Source: Caprimulgus europaeus
Lineage: Eukaryota; Chordata; Aves; Caprimulgiformes; Caprimulgidae
NCBI GenBank assembly: GCA_907165065.1
Contig: OU015544.1
Location: 62,001 to 126,000 of the forward strand
DNA length: 64,000 nt
Direction: 5' to 3'
Shown here: one piece after another, positions 40,855 to 60,000 of the stretch
Layout: every line of letters begins with the position of its first letter
Numbering within the stretch: the first letter of the stretch is position 1
Made by a program: the position numbers and the translations under genes
Notes under the pieces: generated by a model
What the model was told of the DNA's origin: nothing
Seen by the model: the letters and a program-made list of their open reading frames with translations, nothing else
The model's database searches: none

Positions 40855-41290
40855 GCCCTTCTTAGGCTTTTCCATTTCCACATTTACCTGCTGCATTTCC
40901 TCCTTCAGCTTTTCAGGTCCTGTTTTATCTTTTTTTTTTCTTACTTTTTCCTCCTAATGACCATTACATTTATTTTTTACAACCTAGAGTTCATCCACCT
41001 CTCCAGCCATATTCTTAGAAGGTGTTTACTTCTCCAACCTCTAGGAGACTATATTTTATATTTGTTCACTTTTTCTCAGTTTTCTCTGATCGTCCATTTA
41101 GTAATTCTGTTCTTCCTCACAGGACTCCTTTCCCTTCTCTTCTCCCACTTACTGCAGACAGCCCATCTTGTCCTCTCAGTTCCACTTCCAAGCCTCTTAG
41201 CCTCTCTCCTTCTAGCCTCCATTCCCAAATTCTTCTGTTTCTTCATTCTCCCACTCCAGACTATCTCCCCTTACACCTCAGTAAACTCTA
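40855..41290. repeat. Pyrimidine-rich tract upstream of TEKT1
   Basis: About 430 bases are strongly biased to C and T on the + strand, with many cct, ttc and tct words. The bias leaves a frame open for 275 codons (40771-41598, beginning with GTG), rich in Leu, Phe and Ser and overlapping TEKT1 exon 1 in another frame. I regard that frame as compositional. Confidence 0.55.
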
Positions 41291-41453
41291 GAGGAGCCTT
41301 GAGCAAGAAGTCTTATTTTCATGCCTGTGTCATTTTGCAGGTAAAAGGGGCAAGAATTTTTCTCACTCTCATGGACCTGTCTTCTCCCCTTCTTGCTTCT
41401 GAAACCAAAGATAATGCTATTCCTGTTTTCAGGTTCCACATTCCAAGAACTGA

Positions 41454-45876
<4,423 letters not shown>

Positions 45877-45950
45877 AGCCATCATACTAGGAGATTGTGT
45901 GTGCTCCAAAGAGCCATCTCCTGCTGAAATGTTATTGATAAACCTCCAGA

Positions 45951-45956
45951 TTTATT
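45951..45956 (-). terminator. Possible FBXO39 poly(A) signal
   Basis: TTTATT on the + strand is AATAAA on the minus strand, 856 bases past the FBXO39 stop codon. If used, the FBXO39 3' end would overlap that of TEKT1. Not proven. Confidence 0.3.
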
Positions 45957-46811
45957 GGTTTGGCTCAATGTTGTCCTCATTCTAGTTGTGCAAGGTAATT
46001 AAAACAGACCTGGTACTTAACAGCTATCTGTTCCACAGCCATCTATGCTCTAGAATGCCTGAGGAAATTTCTCACGTGGCAGTAAAATTCCAGAATAAGA
46101 AGAAATGTCCCTTCTTCCATGTTATTTATCTCATGTGCAACCAATATCTTTTGCCATTGAAATGTCTAGAAGCTGTGGAAGCTATAGCAGGAGCCTCCTC
46201 TGAAGTCACTTGTTGGAAAGCTGGGCAAGTGGGAGGGGTGACTCTCAGGACCAGCCATGGTATGTTTTGTGCTTTACATCTGCTGTTAAGAACTGGGCAC
46301 AGGGTGTATATCAAACTTAACAGGAGGCAGGGACTGGTGATAAGACTGGACAGTGCATCTGACTGCATGTGAGTAAAGATCAAGCCGAGGCTGACTCTAG
46401 GCTCATCACTTCCTCACCTCATGTCTCAGTTTCCCCATTTGTAAAATGGAAACAACAAAATGGGCTTCATTGGTAAGGTGTTTGAAACTCTACAAAGAGA
46501 AGTGCTGAAAAAAAGAGGAGTACCTTATTTTTACGAGAGGTGCTTGTAAGGGTGGAAAAGGGCTTACTTCTTTTGCTTCTGGCAAGAAAAAACAAACCAA
46601 GGGCAAGAACAAATGATGCTGGAGATGCAGGAGGCTGGTTCCCAAGACCAATGTTTTAATGCATGGAGTGTAGAATTGTCCCTTGCCTCTCTCTTGCTGT
46701 AATGGTGTCTCCCTTTCAGAGGCACTGCTATCAAGATTCAAATCCATTACTAATGCCCTCCAAAGGATCTGTTTGTTGCTTGCAGATGTCACTGGGTGTT
46801 CTCTCTCTCCT

Positions 46812-50132
<3,321 letters not shown>

Positions 50133-50176
50133 CTACAAAAGAGAAAAAGAGAAAAAACAAACAAACAAACAAACAA

Positions 50177-51344
50177 TGAGTGAAGAACAATCGCAGTACC
50201 AGCACAGGATACATCTTTTTAACTTTTTTGCCTTCAGTCTAGCTAAACGGTTAAATGGTATCAACTGCTGATAGAGCAGTCACAGCCTTTAGAAACCTTT
50301 GGTTTAGCATCAGCTGTAGTTGATAATGGTTTGTGGCTTGATGTCTAAAAGTATCCAGTGCTTTGGGCTGTACACAATTGAACACTACTATTGATGCCAA
50401 TCTAGTGTAAACTACTCATCTTTCTAGGGCACTGTTCCATGCCAATCATCTGAGGTAGTACCCTGCCACAGATTAAGGTGAAATCCCTGTTGAGAGTAAT
50501 AAGCAATATAAACTGTTCCATCACTCAGTTTAAACAGGATGTTCAGTCTTTATGCTCCAGTGGGCAGGGAGAAGGTTGGCAAGTCTGAACACCAACTGGG
50601 TAGTGGTATATGGAAACACATAAGTAAACACAACGCAAGAAGTTACCAGTTCCACTCTTAAGGCTGGATTGTGTAATTATTTGTCTCGCTATGCACTTTT
50701 CCTGTTCTCATAGTCTCCCTCCAGAGTTCAAGATTTGTTTTCTCTTCCTCTGACCCTTCCCTCAGCAAAGTTCAGCCATTGCCATGGAGCAAAGAGGTAA
50801 CGTTTGTGATGTCATGACAACTGATTTATGCAAGGGCAAACAGTGAACAAAGCTGACTTGAGCCAAGACATTTGGGCTAAAGTGAAAAGTTAAAAGGAAA
50901 AGCAGACTTGTTTGGTAGTCCCTTAGGAGGTGCGAAATATAGGCCACAATCTACAAGCCAGGTGCAAGATGTATGTCTTGTCGCTTTTCACCAAACAGAT
51001 AAATGGATCAAGGAGTTGAGCAATAAACAGCTAAAAAGGGAAGTGGTGCATTCTCTCTCTTTTCAGCTATGAATTGCAAAATTCAGCTGTGAAATTAAAA
51101 CTACATCTTACTGGCCTGTTAGGTGCTTGCTTTCATGAGGCCTTTTACAGATCAAGTTATTAGCTGGCTCTGCAAACAGCCAAAAGGCATAGAAAGCTAG
51201 TGTTTTGTTAGTACCTTTGCAGAGAGGCATGTTAACAATTGTTAGGATTCATAGCCTTGCTTATTAGCATTAGTAGCTAACTTGCTTAGCATGAATAACT
51301 AGGTTTGCTGAAGCCTTAGGCTGCAAGCTGTGAGCTTTCACCTA
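50177..51344. other. No gene recognised; probable FBXO39 5' intron
   Basis: Ordinary AT-rich DNA between the FBXO39 leader acceptor and the repeat cluster; no coding exon or repeat family seen. Confidence 0.45.
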
Positions 51345-51530
51345 GATATGCTTTTGGCTGGGATAGAGTTAATTTTCTTCCTAGTAGCTGGTACAGTGCT
51401 GTGTTTTGGATTTAGTATGAGAACAATGTTGATAACACACTGATGTTTTAGTTGTTGCTAAGTAGTGCTTATCCTAAGTCTAGCACTGTTCGGCTTCCCA
51501 TGCTCTGCCAGCAAGCAAGCACACAAGAAG
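51345..51530 (-). mobile_element. ERVL-type LTR fragment, minus orientation
   Basis: The + strand reads ttttggctgggatagagtta, then cttcctagtagctggtacag, gttgataacacactgatg and catgctctgccagcaag. This is the reverse complement of the 3' part of the same LTR superfamily seen at 15574-16140. Similarity fades after about 51530. Confidence 0.7.
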
Positions 51531-51539
51531 CACAAACCA

Positions 51540-51800
51540 GAAGATAAGGAGGCTACAGCTGTCAGCAGCAGCTGCAACTCAACAAGATAAGAACAGTTAA
51601 CAGCCTGCCTGTCTGGAGATAGAAAAGGAATCCAATAAGGTGTTAGAAGATCCCAGACCAGAAATCGCCACTGGACCAAAAAAGCGCACAAAAGGTGGGT
51701 GCATAGGTTATAAAGGTATAATTGCCCAAGGATTTTTTTGTTCAGGGTCCCTTTCTGGAGGCACCCAGCTCAAGCTGTTTTTCCACGTACCATCTGAATA
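51540..51800 (+). mobile_element. Possible second LTR fragment
   Basis: A segment with a TATA-like element (ggttataaaggtataat, near 51708), followed by tttttttgttcagggtccc and a ggaggcacccagc tail, resembles the promoter-R-U5 layout of avian ERVK-like LTRs. The left edge is not defined. It may be unrelated unique sequence. Confidence 0.35.
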
Positions 51801-52177
51801 ATTGCGGTTTGGTTTTGGGTTTTTTGTTTGGTTGATTGGTTTGATTTGTTTTTTTTAAATAAGATTCAATACCTGAGACACTGCTACTGGAAACCTGGAG
51901 CCAAATCTGAGGAAAAGAGAAACACTCAAGAGTGAGAATATGTGTGTGAAAGAAGTCAAAAGGAGTACCCATCAGCTCACTGGAGTCATCTACTGCAAAG
52001 GGACTTCAGTCCTAGCAGGAAAGACTTGGGTGGTACATGTGCGACTCCTAGGATGGTATATGTGTGCCTGAGTGGCTTTTCCTTTAACAGGCAAAAACTC
52101 AGAATGTATTTACTTCCCACCTCTATAGTACATGTCTTACCATGCCCACTTTGTAAATCACTCCTTAGCTCTTGTGG

Positions 52178-52810
52178 ATAGAATCATGGAATTTTCTGGG
52201 TTGGAAAAGACCTTTAAGATCATTGAGTCCAACCTTAAACCATCACTAAGCCACATCCCTAAGCACCACAGCTCCACGTCTTCTAAATACCTCCAAGGAC
52301 GGTGACTCAACCACTTCCCTGGGCAGCCTGCTCCAATGCTTGACAACCCTTTCAGTGAAGAAATTTTTCGTAACATCCAATCTAAACCTCCCCTGGTGCA
52401 ACCTGAGGCCATTTCCTCTTGTTCTATCACTTGTTATTTGGGAGAAGAGACCAAGACCCACCTCACTACAACTTCCTTTCATGTAGTTGTAGAGAACGAG
52501 GTCTCCCCTCAGCCTCCTTTTCTCTATACTAAACCCCAGTTCCCTCAGCCGCACATAAGACTTGTGCTCCAGACCCTTCACCAGCTCCGCTGCTCTCCTT
52601 TTGACACACTCCAGCACCTCAATGTCTTTCTTGTACTGAGGGGCCCAAAAGTGAATGTAATATTCGAGGTGCGGCCTCACCAGTGCTGAGTACAGGGGGA
52701 CTGCCCTAGTCCTGCTGGAAACACTGTTTCTGAAACAAGCCAGGATGCTACTGGCCTTTTTGGCCACCTGAGCACACTGCTGGCTCACATTCAGCCAGTT
52801 GTTAAACAAT
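52178..52810 (-). pseudogene. CR1 LINE 3' part with ORF2 C-terminus and 3' UTR
   Basis: The + strand begins atagaatcatggaattttct and gggttggaaaagacctttaa, the inverted CR1 3' UTR. The minus frame then encodes CR1 ORF2 blocks: [78 protein letters not shown] and [20 protein letters not shown]. It is 5'-truncated and lacks the catalytic region, so it cannot move by itself. Confidence 0.92.
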
Positions 52811-53818
52811 GCCCCCAGGTCCTTTTCTGTCAGGCAGGTTGCAGAGAGGAAACTGTAAAAACATCTAGTGATAATTTCTGATGGTCCACCTCAAAATCAA
52901 GGCCTATTGTCTGACAGGACTACAAGAAGATGCAACTCAAAAGTATGCGATACCAGTTTCCCAACAATCTACCTTAACTCCTTTGCATGTGCTAGTTGCT
53001 AGTTTCTAGGGTAACAAGGTTGAAATGGATGGAAACAACAGAGGCACCATAAGAAGATGAAGAAAACATGTAGATCTCTGAGTGCCTGTTTACAACTACA
53101 GAGGCTCTGATATTTCTATTTTAATTTTATAAACTAGCATGAAAGGACAGGCTGACTGCCTAGTTGAGCTTCAGCCTGCTGCTTCCTTTTTGGCCTACAG
53201 TTCTGCCACACATTGACTCTGCCTGTATACACTGTCTGTTCAATTAGTACCATGTCTATTCTTAGGGATTCCCACTCCCCCCCTTCCCAATCCAAACTCT
53301 CAGCTCTCAAATGAGCATATGGATCTGATTATCACCTGACTCCAACTCTTGTATTTAGTGCCCTCATCTTCCCCCATCCTCCTCTCCACCAAGAGCTCTT
53401 TGTTTTACAGAACTGTCAGTCATTTAGAAGGTCTTTACATGAACGACCCCACTTTGTCTGACAAAGATCTGAGACAAGTCTTAAAAGACAGTGGCTCAAG
53501 CAGCAACTCACTGGTGAGAAGAGTCTGAAAATTTCTCTATGGACATTGTGGGGGCAGGGGCATAACACATCTGCAATTACCTGGAAGCCATAAAGCCAAT
53601 GGGCAGAGGAAAGCAGAACAATATATAGGGCTTTAATATACAGAAACACGTGTCTATTAATAAGGGATATTAATTGAGATATACTTGCTCATATTACAGT
53701 GTGTCAATACAAAGGGGGACAAACACCATCCCATGGAACTTTTTTTAAACCATAGCTCTTAGGAATTTATAGAAAATATGTTTATAAGCCAATGGTGGGA
53801 ACTCAATACAAGAGGTAT

Positions 53819-54220
53819 CATAGAATCACAGACTGGTTAGGGTTGGAAGGGACCTTAAAGATCATCTAGTTCCAACCCCCCTGCCATCAGCAGGGACTAG
53901 ATTCACTAGATCATGTTGCTCAAAGCTTCATCCAACCTGGCCTTCAACACTTCCAGGGAGGAGCATCCACAACTTCTCTGGGCAACCTGTTCCAGTATCT
54001 GATCACCCTCACAGCAAATAATTTCTTCCTAATATCTAATCTAAAACTACCCTCTTTCAGTTTAAAGCCATTTCCCCTTGTTCTATCACTTCTCGCCCTT
54101 ATAAAAAGTCCCTCCCCAGTTTTCTTGTAGGTCCCCTTCAGGTACTGGAAAGCCACTATAAGATCTCTCCTAAGCCTTCTCTTTTCCAGGTTGAACAGCC
54201 CAAACTCTCTCAGTATCCTG
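53819..54220 (-). pseudogene. CR1 LINE 3' fragment
   Basis: The inverted 3' UTR (tagaatcacagactggttag, ggttggaagggaccttaaag, atcatctagttccaaccccc) is followed by minus-frame CR1 ORF2 sequence: [35 protein letters not shown] and [17 protein letters not shown]. It is about 400 bases and truncated at its 5' end. Confidence 0.92.
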
Positions 54221-54439
54221 CAATGCTACTGGGTTGGCTTCCTCATGGCTCTAAACCAAGTCTTAGCTATGGAGGTGTCTCCAGCTGTCAGCTCCGAGTT
54301 TAACTTGGCTGAGGGAAAACAAACCAAACCTTTAGGAAAAAAAAAACCAGAAGCTGCTAGAATTCTTTCCAGAGCAATTTTCCAGGTAGAAGTGTTTTAC
54401 AGATAAATATTCTGCATGTCTTGTTTTCTTATAGGGTAG

Positions 54440-54535
54440 GATTAAAAAAACCCAACAACTAACAAAAACCAAAAAACCCAACAAACAAACCCAACCAAAA
54501 AACACCTTCCAAAAAACCCCAACCCCAAGCCACAT
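54440..54535. repeat. A/C-rich low-complexity tract
   Basis: Repeated aaacccaac, aaaccaaaa and caaacaaaccc words with almost no G or T on the + strand. Possibly a decayed (AAAAC)n-type microsatellite. Confidence 0.75.
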
Positions 54536-54839
54536 TCTCTGCACTTGGGCTTTCTTTGCTGCCTGACTGAAGTCCTACAGAGGACATCCCAGAGGGTTTC
54601 CAGTACAACACCACTCAGTGACACTAGCTGTCACCTCCAGCAAGAGCTGCAGAAGCCGGTGGAGAAAAAGCATACAAACAAAAACCTTCTGAGACTTTGG
54701 CTCATAAGTAATTACCAGAAATAACAGGAGCCGTGGCTTGGATACCCAAGTGGGCAACCCAGCCTCTAAACCCTTGGGCTGTTCCTGCTGACGAAAACCT
54801 CTAGGCCACAGGTCCACAGAGGCACTAAACCCGCGGGGG

Positions 54840-55480
54840 GGGGCAGCAGTGCCGCCGAGCTCAGGCCCAGTCGCCATCAGCGTCTCCACAGCCCCTGCAG
54901 CTGTACCGCGGGAGCACCTGTAACTTATCGGGACACAGCCATCTCCCCGCCGCGGCCTCCTTCTCCTCCGCTGTACCCCTCCCATCTTCGCCACCCCGCC
55001 CGCCGGGGCTCGGAGCCCGGCGACCGTCCCGACCCGGGCTCCCTGGGGCGAGCTGCCGCAACTCACGCGCAGGCGCCGAGCCGTGCAACGGCCACCGCGC
55101 GCGCGAGGGGCGCAGCCAATAGGGGAGGGCCGAGGCAGAGGCGCCAATCCGGGGAGCTGGAGGGGGCGGGGCGCCATTCAAACGCGGCGGCGGAGGCGCG
55201 AGGAAGCACTCGTTGGGGGGCGGCAGGTCGGTCCCGGTCCCGTTCGTTGTTGTGAGTACAGCCCCGAGCAGCTGCCGGAGCGGTTCGGTCCGGTCCGGTC
55301 GCAGCCCCTGCTTCCTGGCCGCCCCGAGAGGCTTAAGCCGGCCTCCTCCGGCCTTGGTGTCGCCTTTCGTGCTTGTTGTTTCAGCCGTCCCTGACATAAT
55401 GATGTCGGCTGGGCTTGGCTGGTGGCGCCGCCGCAGCCCCTGCGGTGCAGAACCGCTTCTGTGAGCCAGGCCGCAGCTGT
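54840..55480. promoter_or_regulatory. CpG island, shared FBXO39/PIMREG promoter region
   Basis: About 640 bases of high GC and CpG. Rightward, a GTGAGT donor near 55251 (gttgtt then GTGAGTAC) could end an untranslated first PIMREG exon joining the acceptor at 56763. Leftward, the minus strand has GCGC then GTGAGT at about 55068, which could end an untranslated first exon of FBXO39. Near it is cgcgcaggcgcc, close to an NRF1 site, and a GC box (gggggcgggg) lies at about 55162-55171. Confidence 0.7.
55116..55182 (+). promoter_or_regulatory. PIMREG: NF-Y double CCAAT plus CHR element
   Basis: CCAAT boxes lie at 55116-55120 and 55144-55148 (28 bases apart), and TTCAAA, the complement of the CHR consensus TTTGAA, at 55177-55182, 33 bases below the second CCAAT. 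This spacing is characteristic of promoters repressed by DREAM in G0/G1 and activated by B-MYB/FOXM1-MuvB in G2/M. It fits PIMREG, a mitotic gene. A GC-rich half (cgcgg) adjoins the CHR. Confidence 0.65.
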
Positions 55481-56792
55481 GCGGGCGGTTCTGGGGAATA
55501 CCAGCCCCGGGGGCCGAGTCCTGCCCGAGCACCGTGAACTGCTTGGACGAGCTCCAGGGGCGCAAGGGGTGTTACCGCCACAGGCCTGTCCGGGAGGCCT
55601 GGCGAAAGAGCTGCCCGTAGCCTCTGCTGTGGGTTCCGGACGAACCAGAGCGCCGCGTTGCACTGTGCAGTGCTGGTTTGAAAACAGATAAATGTAACCT
55701 GGGGATGGTAGCTGCTCCCTTGTGGGCGTTTCACCCGAGTAATACTTTCTAGCATGAATTAGTCAACAGTAGTTAGCAGTTTATCAAAAAGGAGCTGTAT
55801 AAGCTGTGAGCTAGTCAGAGAACTGACTGGTTGCCCGATTATTAGCCTTTTCATGTTGCCACATGAAGGAATGCATTAAAGATGTTAATATCACAGATAC
55901 GTCCAGGATTAAAAGATTTCAATAAGCCTTACTGCCAACTGACACAAATAAGGATACTTGTGAGAGATAGAGATAAGTTGGGACATCAGAGATAGCAAGG
56001 AATATCAATAGGCTTTCCAAATATGTGGTATAATGATGGTAGAGACCTCTCAACTTTTTTTATTAAAAGTAATCTGCAATTAAGCATTGGTAAAATTAAT
56101 TCACTGTCAATTCAGATTGCTAAAATACATGTACATTTCAGTTGCTTTTTAGAAGTAATTCACTAGCAGTGTCCTAGCTTGATAGCTAGTGAAAAATGAA
56201 TAATTTAAGCTATATACATGTAAATGTTTAAATTGTCATATATTGTACAAAAAACAGGTATTTTAGGCCTTCCCACCAATGTATTCTGCAAGTAACAATC
56301 CTGTTTGTTTCAGGACTTATGTATCCACAATCATAACTGTGACTTAAGTGTGAGCCTTCAACTAACAACTCAGGCAGGAGACAAGAGGAGCTGTGTAAAC
56401 TTGTCTGACAGTGGAAGGCTGTTTTGATTAATGAAGGCAAAAATTTGGGATATAAGACCTAATCTGAGACACCGACAAGAAACATTCTACCACCTCACAA
56501 GCCTGAGTCTTGCAGCTTACTAGGTCTGATGTCCAGAGCTGGAAATGCAATATGACTTCTTCAAGGACATGCACAGACCTAAATAGCTGTAGAAATCAAT
56601 GCTGTTCTCCCTCAGGCCTCCAAGTAAAAGACTGCTCAACTCTAATTTTGTTGTTTCAGGCAAATGTAACTGAATATATTGTATAACAATTTCCATTTCT
56701 CCTTTTTCACACTGCTCTGTACCTTGCTTTGTCTAATTCTTGCTTTCTTTCTGATTGTTTTAGAAATAAGGTTGACCAAGAACTGGAACAAG
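55481..56792 (+). other. PIMREG first intron and 5' leader
   Basis: AT-rich sequence below the CpG island. The acceptor tttctgattgttttag ends at 56763, and 29 bases of leader precede the ATG. No other coding exon recognised. Confidence 0.6.
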
Positions 56793-57083
56793 ATGGTATC
56801 TGTGTTCCAAAATGTCAAGGCAAGAATGGCCTGGCAGAAACACCAGCTCCTAGCTGACTTCGATGAGAATGAGAGCCCTGTACCTGACAAATTCAAGAGA
56901 AGGGCTTCTTTGAGTTCTCTCAATACCATCTGCATGTCTCTTAGGAAGCGAGTACCGCTAAAGCAAGTAGACTTGAATTTTCATAAGACCCCAACTTGGG
57001 AAAGTCAGGAAACAAGACAGAAATGCCAAAGTCTTCAGCGTATTAAAAAAACAGCAAAAAATGCTTTTGGAACACTCTCCCAG
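56793..57083 (+). CDS. PIMREG: PIMREG coding exon 1
   Basis: ATG at 56793 after the acceptor at 56763; residues 1-97, donor TCCCAG then GTACTT, phase 0. The upstream part of the open frame lies in the intron. Confidence 0.92.
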
Positions 57084-60000
57084 GTACTTTGCCTTTGCAG
57101 TGGAGCATGAAATTTAGTTTTTGCTTAAACTTCAGTACTAAGATTTCTGGACTCTGTACAGAATGCTGTATTCCAGAGATTGTCCCATGCAGTTGCACAC
57201 CATAATGGTTGTCTCATAGCTACTAATTAGTAAAATCTTTAAAGTCCTTGCTGAAGTGTAGACAGGCAAATTATGGATCTGGTAGAACAGAGAGGAAGGT
57301 GAAAAGAAGAAATGAGATGTAGTTTCATCAAAACTTTTATTACTAAATAAATGCTTTTCCCTTACTATATTTCATCATGTATAGTAGAGCAGCCTTCACA
57401 AGGAGGAAGGTGGGTAGAGACTGCCATTGCTTGCAAAGAATTGTTTCTGAGAAATGTGTAGCACTTTGGATTTTTTTTAATCCCTTTCTTGTACCCATAC
57501 TATTTATTAGTTTGTTCTTGATTATAGTCTATCTAAATTTGGACTGACAAAAACTGCTAGATGGTAGCAGGGTAGCAAACTCAAGCTTGCACTTCCATTT
57601 GGTGGAGACCTCTGATTTTAATTGCATTGATTATACGTTATGGGGCCTGGCTCTTTCCTGCACAAGTGCAGCAGGAGCTCTGTTCCAATGCCTGCTGAAG
57701 TCCTTGACAAGTTCCAAGGATTAGGAGAGCAAATGACTCCTCCAACACAGATGGGTACAGAGGGTTGAGAAGCATTCATGCTAGACTAAACCTGATATCA
57801 GAATGAAAGCTAGGGATTCAGCTCAAATGTTCCTTGCCTTTCTGGTTCCAAATTGTAGGCTAAGTGAGTTCATTTAATATAACATGTCTGCCTAATACTT
57901 CTTTCAGAAAATGCAGTCTTGCCAAAGCCCAGTACGCTCAATGGTGACCTTTCCAGCTGAATCCATCAGCAGAAGCTGTGCAACCAGGTCTACCAAGAAA
58001 AAAATTACTACACCTCAAACCCCTTGCCATAAGAAAAGTGTTACTCCAGCAGCCAGTTCCAAAGGCACTCCAGGATCCAGCAAAAGAGCCTTGCTTAGGC
58101 CAACGAGAGTGTCAGAACATAGGGAATGGAGGGGTTTCTCATCCTGGCTTGGCAAAGATGCTGTCTCTCTCCGGAGATCGAGAAGAGCAGCAGCACTGAA
58201 GAGCCCTTATTCATCACTTGCTCCTGCCAGCAGAGGGATGTAAGTCACATTCTTTTGTAAACCTTTCTTTAAAAAAAAAAAAAAAAAAAATTACTGTGAT
58301 TAGAGTATCTTGTAAGGTGAAAGGCAAGGTATGAAGGTTGCTATCCTATTCCCCTGAAAGAGTGTGCTGTTTGAATAGTTAGGAAAATAGTTACAGGTCC
58401 CTCTATAGACAGGGACAGCACTGCAAAAAGCTGAAACATGAAACTTAAATTTTATGCTGTGACAAGAACTTTTTAAAAAATCAATCTCCCACTGAATAAG
58501 TTTACACCATGTTTCTCAGCACCAATCTCCATCAGACACTACAGACATGAGTTTTTTGCTGATGTCTTTCTGGTAAAAAAAAAATGCTCTCAATGCATCT
58601 CACTCCTACTTAAATCTTAACTATTCCAAAGTTGCTATTTGTATTTCAGAGATACCTGGAATAGCTCTGCTTATGCTGAGCTCTTTCTAAGAGATTCTTG
58701 CCTCAAAGATTTCACACAGATTAGATAAAGGATTGTGAGCTAGGGAAGTACTTCATAATGCACACATAGGTTTTTGTTTCGGTCAGTCACATGAGAAATG
58801 TCAAAGCTAGAAGCTGAATCCAAACTTCATGAATGTGAACCAGTGTTTGAACAGGAAGATAGCTGTCTTGGGGATCAATGGAGATGCGAAGTAGTTAATG
58901 AAATTAAGAACATAATTGTAACAGTCCTAAACTCTGGGTAAAGTCTGGAGATAACTAGAGTTGTTACTGCAGGAATAGAGGCTTGGGCTTGACACATAGT
59001 CATTCTGTTCTATTTGCAGAGAGTTTGACTGCGAGTTGGAGCTGGTCTCTTCAGAGATTTGCCAGTTGAAGTGTATCTCCCAGGCATTTGATGATGCCAT
59101 TGTGCAAGAGGAGAGGTAAATACTGCTAACTATCCCTCAACTTTTAGCAACAGGTTACTTCCCACTCAGACATTGCCAATTGTAACTCAGGGTGAGCAAT
59201 AGTTGCAGGACTTTCTCAGCTGTAATGTAGCAGAGCCTTTCTTTCTTCAAGGTAACTGTGCAGATTAAATCTGCAGTTGCACTTGCAGGTTCTAAAACTT
59301 GTTAATTGCTCTCCTTGTCTTCAGGTTTCTTGCTGTGGAAGTCATATTTTTCCCAGCAAGAACCTACCTTTGACCCTGTGTGAGAACAGTACCTCACTGC
59401 CTCTGTCTAAAAGACATACCAGTCCAGTCTGGCAGGGGCAATCCCATTGCACTGACACTGTCATTGCTGCCTGCACATTTATAAGAAAATCCTTTTATTA
59501 GGCAGCATTATGTTAAGTAGTCCATGGTACTCCTAACTCAAAAATTTAGTGGGTGCAGAAGCCTCTTATACAACACCTCGGTTAATCCATGAGGTTGTAG
59601 GCTGCTGCGTTTGTAAAGGTTATGTCATTCTGAATTAGACATACTAAGACAGTAAAAACTAAAGGTCAGAAGTCTTGTCACAGGGTAATTCCCTAAACTT
59701 CTTTCTTTCTTTAAACACTTGATGTCAAGCATTCAATAATTAAATGTCAAACACCTAAAATACTCTAAAGAGGGCTTATCATTAAGTACTTCTGTCTACA
59801 ATGAGAAAAGAGCTTCAAATCCTACATAATTCCAAAAATTCAATTTTTTACTAATGGGACCACTTCTAGATAACTATAAGTTAAATCTTGTATTAAGTTA
59901 ATGATAATATCCATTGAAAGTTCACTAAGTCTCACTCCTAATATTCTCCTCTCTGTTAGTGATATGACAGTTTCTCTCATTTGTAACTGAAGATAGTATC

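Noticed and set aside
54575..55663. Long GC-rich open frames on both strands of the CpG island (up to 234 codons)
   Set aside because: Ala/Pro/Arg/Gly-rich composition frames with no family match; the region reads better as promoter and untranslated exons.
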